Positions 60,393-64,000 of a stretch of 64,000 nucleotides of DNA are shown piece after piece. Below the pieces are notes generated by a model. The model was not told the DNA's origin. It was given only the letters and a program-made list of their open reading frames with translations, and ran no database searches. Source of the DNA: Aedes albopictus (taxonomy: Eukaryota > Arthropoda > Insecta > Diptera > Culicidae). The DNA lies in contig NC_085136.1 in the NCBI RefSeq assembly GCF_035046485.1, positions 295,779,080 to 295,843,079 of the forward strand. The letters are read 5' to 3'. Position 1 is the stretch's first letter, and each line of letters begins with the position of its first letter. A program made the translations under genes and the position numbers.

Positions 60393-61212
60393 TATGTGAA
60401 CACTTTATCTCTGGCAGACGTTATGGTGAAGTGTTCCATAGGCTCGTCAAGTCCCATCCTGTTGCTTATTGACTCGGGTGCGGATGTAAACGTTATTGGA
60501 GGAAAGGACTGGTGTCGTCTCAAACAAGAATATGAATCTGGCTTGGTAAATCTCAATGTGATTGAACAGTCAAACTCGAAAGGCATCTGTGCATACGGCA
60601 CACGGACCCCCATGATCGTAGAAGCTTCTTTCGAGGCCCAGGTCGTTGCAATAGACTGCGGAATGTCTTCCATAAAGGCTGTGTTTCACGTCGTACGCAA
60701 CGGATCTAGATCGTTGCTTGGCCGATCTACTGCCAGCGATATGGGGCTATTGCATGTCAAAACGTCAGTTAACAATCTTGAAGATGTTAGCAATGCCAAA
60801 GTATTTCCGAAAATGCCTGGAATCGAAATAAAATTCAGCATTAATGATTCCGTACAGCCGGTTCGAAACGCGTATTACAATGTCCCCGCCGCGTTTCGAG
60901 AAGCTGCGAAAAAGAGGCTTGACGAAATGGAGTCACAGGACATAATCGAAAAAGTGACCGGCGCCCCGATTTGGATTAGCGGAATGTCCGCAGTCGCTAA
61001 GGGAAAGGACGATTTTCGATTAGTCGTCAATATGCGAGGCCCAAATCGAGCGATAAATCGGGAGTACTTCCGACTACCACTGATCGAGGAGATGAAGACA
61101 AAACTCCATGGTTCCAAATTTTACACTAAACTCGACCTCAGCAACGCATTTTATCATCTGGAACTCCACCCCGAATCTCGCGAACTCACCACCTTCCTAA
61201 CAGAGAACGGTA
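60393..61212 (+). pseudogene. Protease and reverse-transcriptase N-terminus of gypsy element 1
   Basis: Read from 60393 in the spliced frame: an aspartic protease with LLLIDSGADVNVIGG (catalytic D), then the RT N-terminus: AYYNVPAAFREAAKKRLDEM, GAPIWISGMSAVAKGK, FRLVVNMRGPNRAINRE, and palm motif A KLDLSNAFYHLELHPES with the catalytic D. The frame is intact up to FLTENGM, where homology ends exactly at the TGTATC start of an inserted LTR. The first in-frame ATG-like codon is internal, so translation as a Gag-Pol fusion is more likely than an independent start. Confidence 0.85.
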
Positions 61213-61439
61213 TGTATCTAAAAGCAGCCTAGTCCTTGTTATATACACGATTGGAGTGTTGGGTTCGATTAAACTAATTACTAATTAGGTTTTAGACCGA
61301 GACTTGTGATATGGTAAAAACGATAGTAATGAAACGCGCGTCCGTCCGGGTGTGCAGTCAAGGTAAACAGATATTTATTGTTTTATCTCCACACTGCTGT
61401 ACCAGACAGTCAGTGGTGTAGCTAGGGGTGGATGCTACA
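61213..61439 (-). repeat. 3' LTR of gypsy element 2
   Basis: 227 bp, TGTATCTAAAAGCAGCC at the left and GGATGCTACA at the right (minus strand TGTAGCATCC to TTTTAGATACA). The left border coincides with the break in element 1 pol. The right neighbour at 61440-61453 is the complement of a polypurine tract (minus strand AAAAGGGGGAGAAC). Confidence 0.75.
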
Positions 61440-61649
61440 GTTCTCCCCCTTTTAGTTATAAACATATTTACAAAACAGCAAAACTTGACTGCCGTAAGCA
61501 TCTCTTTAAACAGTTCAATTCAACGGCTAAACTTAACTACCGCGAAACAATTGCAAATCGGTGAAACAACATACCGGAAACTAATTCAATTTCAATGTCT
61601 TCACGACAAGTTACAATTCAAACAAACAAACAAACATAAACAAACGAAA

Positions 61650-63998
61650 CTAGTAATATTCAAAGTCATTGTCTTTCTTCAGACGCTTAGGTCGCTTAGA
61701 ACGCCTGACCAACTCCTGTCGGTTCTTCGATGGTGACGAACGATTCTGCATACGACTTGACGGGCCGGCCTGCGGTTCGACTTGTTCGGGCGGCAAACTT
61801 GACGATTCTCGTTGATCTTCCTCTCGTGACACACTTCGTCGGCGCGGAACACTAACCTCCACGTCAGGACTACGAGCTGTGACCCCGTTACGATCGTCTC
61901 CGTCACGGTAGATGAAAGATTCGGATGGAAAACCGTAAAATTCGTCTTCGTCGTCGCTAAACCTATCGTCGTCGTCCTCTCTAGATCGTTTTCTTCGTTG
62001 AATCCTCTCGCTCCTTCCCAAGACCAAACCTCGGCGCTTCGGGGTGCCAACCAACTTGAGCTGATTGCGGTGAGCAGAGTAAACTCTTCCTCCAACGGAA
62101 ACCTGAAAGACATTTGAGGAGATACGTTTGAGAAATTTGGCTTCTAACCATCGTCTAATATCCGTAGGTCTGAAATTTTTGTAGTAAACTATATCTCCAG
62201 GACGCAACTTGTCAATCCAGTCATGCTTCTTAAACTTAGGACTATGTACAACACACTTATCCACTTCCTTTGGCTTCGTCGAATGATGCTTAAAACTATT
62301 CTTTGGATGGATTAAATCCAGCAGCGTCTTCGGCTTAAAACTAAACAAACGTTCGGATGGAAATGTTCTTCCGTCCTCTAAACAAGTATTCCGGTAACCG
62401 AACAAGAAATACGAAACCAGGTCTTCAGTACTCAAACCAGTCATATCCGGATCCAGTAGAAACTTCTTTAAACCTTCCTTGACTACTCGAACCATGCGCT
62501 CCGCTTGTCCGTTGCTCGATGGGTTGTATGGTGGACTCTTCATCACCTTCACTCCATGTTTTTCGAAGAAAACTATAAACTCTTTCGAACTAAACGGTGG
62601 TCCGCCATCTGTAACAACTACGTCAGGTAACCCAAACCTAGCGAAAACGCTCATAAACTTTGAAATGACTCTCCTGGCATCTGTTCCAAACTTCATGTAC
62701 TCAACTTCCAACCATTTAGAAAAACTGTCCACAATGACCAGGAAAACTTTGTTGTCGAAGTAGAAGAAGTCTGCATGAATACGTGTAAACGGTTTTGTTG
62801 TAGGAATCCAACTGGAACTTGGAACTGGCTTTGCAACTGCATTCATCTGGCAACACACACTACATGTTTTGACGAAACTTTCGATGTCACTGTTCATGCC
62901 ATACCAGTAAACTGTCCTTCTTGCCATCTGCTTGATCTTGGTGATTCCTGAGTGATTCTTATGCAACAGCTTCAACATCTGCTTTTGTAAACTAGCAGGA
63001 ATAAACACACGATCCTGGTACAATAAACAACCTTCGACCAGTTCAAGATCTTGATGCTGTGCATAAACGTCCAAAAAACTACGCTCCAACTTCTTCGGCC
63101 AACCATGCTTCATGTAGAAAACTATTGTCTGTATAAACTCATCTTGCTTTGACTCGCTGGCAATTAAAACATGGTCCAAAGGAAACTCATTGTAAACGTT
63201 CAAACTTTTGATAAACTCTCGTTGCAACGAAACTGGAACTTCATCCGGCAAAGGAAACCTTGAGCAAAAGTCTGCATTGCCCATTTTCGCTGACGGTCTG
63301 TAAACAATGTCGAAATCGTAGATATTCAGTTCCATTACATATCTCTGCAGACGCGTTACGAACAACGAATTTTTGCCTTCTTTGCCAAATATGCCTATCA
63401 ACGGTTTGTGATCTGTATACACAGTAAACTTTTTTCCAAACAAAAACTTGTGAAACTTCTTTATGGTACTCACAACGGCCAACGCTTCCAAGTGTAAAAT
63501 TGGGTAGGACTTCTGCGAGTTAGTTAAACTGAAGGAGGTAAAACTAATGGGCCTCTCTTCTCCATTGATTTCGTGAGCAATCACGCCACCTAACCCATAA
63601 CTGCTAGCATCTGTTACAACAACAACAGGCTTTTGTGGATCAAAAAACTCAAGTAGCTTTGAAGACAACAAACATTGCTTACTTTCGTTAAACACTCGAT
63701 GACACTCATCGGTCCAGACAAACTTAACGTCTTTCTTTAGTAAACGATAAAAACAGCTTAAACGTGAGGATAGATTTGGGATAAACTTACCGTAGTAATT
63801 TATCAAACCAAGAAACGCTTTCAACTCGGTGACGTTATTCGGAACATTAGCTTTCCGAATCGTTTCGACCTTTTCTGGACACGGCAACAAACCTTTATCG
63901 GTTAAAATGTGACCCAAAAATGGCAAACTTGTCACAAACCATTTGCATTTCTGCAAATTTACTTTTATGTTGGCTTTAGAAAGTCGTTCCAAAACCAA
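61650..63998 (-). CDS. Gypsy element 2 pol: RT C-terminus, RNase H, integrase (partial at 5' end)
   Basis: An open frame of 782 codons that enters from the right edge. RT connection (LPFLGHILTDKG; AFLGLINYYGKFIPNLS); RNase H with VVVTDASSYGLGGVI (D130), E171 in LEALAVV, D196 in VYTDHKPL and D243; integrase zinc finger H346, H349, C379, C382 (HKNH...CSVC); catalytic core D410 (HADFF), D464 (VVTDGGPPFSS) and E500 (NGQAERM), an exact D,D35E spacing. The tail is basic and Ser/Arg rich with no chromodomain seen. It cuts and joins element cDNA into the host genome. No stop or frameshift in view, so this is the least decayed transposon in the window. The true start lies outside. Confidence 0.93.
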   Translation of the reverse strand: MVLERLSKANIKVNLQKCKWFVTSLPFLGHILTDKGLLPCPEKVETIRKANVPNNVTELKAFLGLINYYGKFIPNLSSRLSCFYRLLKKDVKFVWTDECHRVFNESKQCLLSSKLLEFFDPQKPVVVVTDASSYGLGGVIAHEINGEERPISFTSFSLTNSQKSYPILHLEALAVVSTIKKFHKFLFGKKFTVYTDHKPLIGIFGKEGKNSLFVTRLQRYVMELNIYDFDIVYRPSAKMGNADFCSRFPLPDEVPVSLQREFIKSLNVYNEFPLDHVLIASESKQDEFIQTIVFYMKHGWPKKLERSFLDVYAQHQDLELVEGCLLYQDRVFIPASLQKQMLKLLHKNHSGITKIKQMARRTVYWYGMNSDIESFVKTCSVCCQMNAVAKPVPSSSWIPTTKPFTRIHADFFYFDNKVFLVIVDSFSKWLEVEYMKFGTDARRVISKFMSVFARFGLPDVVVTDGGPPFSSKEFIVFFEKHGVKVMKSPPYNPSSNGQAERMVRVVKEGLKKFLLDPDMTGLSTEDLVSYFLFGYRNTCLEDGRTFPSERLFSFKPKTLLDLIHPKNSFKHHSTKPKEVDKCVVHSPKFKKHDWIDKLRPGDIVYYKNFRPTDIRRWLEAKFLKRISSNVFQVSVGGRVYSAHRNQLKLVGTPKRRGLVLGRSERIQRRKRSREDDDDRFSDDEDEFYGFPSESFIYRDGDDRNGVTARSPDVEVSVPRRRSVSREEDQRESSSLPPEQVEPQAGPSSRMQNRSSPSKNRQELVRRSKRPKRLKKDNDFEYY

Positions 63999-64000
63999 AT

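Larger units (their letters stand above)
57234..61212 (+). mobile_element. Ty3/gypsy element 1: LTR, leader, gag, protease, RT start
   Basis: Candidate 5' LTR (57234-58104, containing hAT copy C), PBS-like site, leader with a 32-bp minisatellite, gag, a 119-bp apparent intron, and pro-RT cut at 61212 by gypsy element 2. The 3' part of pol and the 3' LTR would lie beyond the right edge of the window if still present. Confidence 0.8.
61213..63998 (-). mobile_element. Ty3/gypsy element 2, inserted antisense in element 1 pol
   Basis: 3' LTR at 61213-61439, polypurine tract, then an intact pol frame to the window edge. The 5' half and 5' LTR are outside the window. It lies within element 1's RT region, so it is younger. 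Confidence 0.9.

Noticed and set aside
61428..61736. 102-codon plus-strand frame
   Set aside because: It overlaps the polypurine tract, LTR end and the antisense end of gypsy 2 pol; it is a shadow frame.

Overview
This window is insect nuclear DNA, most likely from a culicine mosquito of the Aedes type. That is an inference from three things: short coding exons separated by introns of about 11 kb packed with transposons, tRNA-derived SINEs, and many small terminal-inverted-repeat elements that carry recognisable target-site duplications (TSDs). No prokaryotic gene, rRNA, CRISPR array or complete functional tRNA gene was seen.

Host gene. One cellular gene can be assembled by reading across introns: an Osiris-family (DUF1676) gene on the + strand. 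A TATA box lies at 10173. Coding exons are 10527-10872, 22039-22410 and 33198-33334, the stop is at 33332-33334, and a poly(A) signal lies at 33967. All four splice sites are canonical, the phases match, and the product is 284 residues: signal peptide, two-cysteine region, KKKK-flanked hydrophobic segment and tyrosine-rich tail. No single open reading frame reveals it. A non-repetitive, moderately GC-rich stretch at 45320-46925 ends in a strong splice-donor match and may be a leader exon of another gene.

Layout. 1-9210: an 8-bp microsatellite, two copies of an R1-like LINE on the minus strand, a 29-bp minisatellite and a TCTAG satellite. 9211-10526: upstream region, promoter and leader of the Osiris gene. 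10873-22038 (intron 1): a stack of cut-and-paste elements nested up to four deep, whose order can be read from TSDs and empty sites. 22411-33197 (intron 2): an antisense RTE-clade LINE, then a roughly 5-kb foldback element at 27263-32309. 33335-34600: 3' UTR and flank. 34600-45310: LINE fragments, two SINEs, a block of ~140-150 bp modular repeats with its own inverted junction, hAT-like and TA-target elements, and a LINE endonuclease fragment. 46925-57230: an RNase-H-bearing LINE split by a TTAA-target element, a 2.4-kb block and a Penelope-like element, followed by a decayed BEL/Pao element. 57234-64000: a Ty3/gypsy element whose gag and protease-RT frames are joined by an apparent 119-bp phase-0 intron; its pol is broken by a second gypsy element (minus strand) whose visible pol is intact to the window edge.

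How the parts relate. The DNA elements share a few target signatures: 8-bp TSDs (hAT type), 3-bp TSDs with GGGG-type ends (PIF/Harbinger type), TA (Tc1/mariner type) and TTAA (piggyBac type). Apart from the second gypsy pol, every transposon frame seen is broken, so most of the window is fossil sequence around one live gene.
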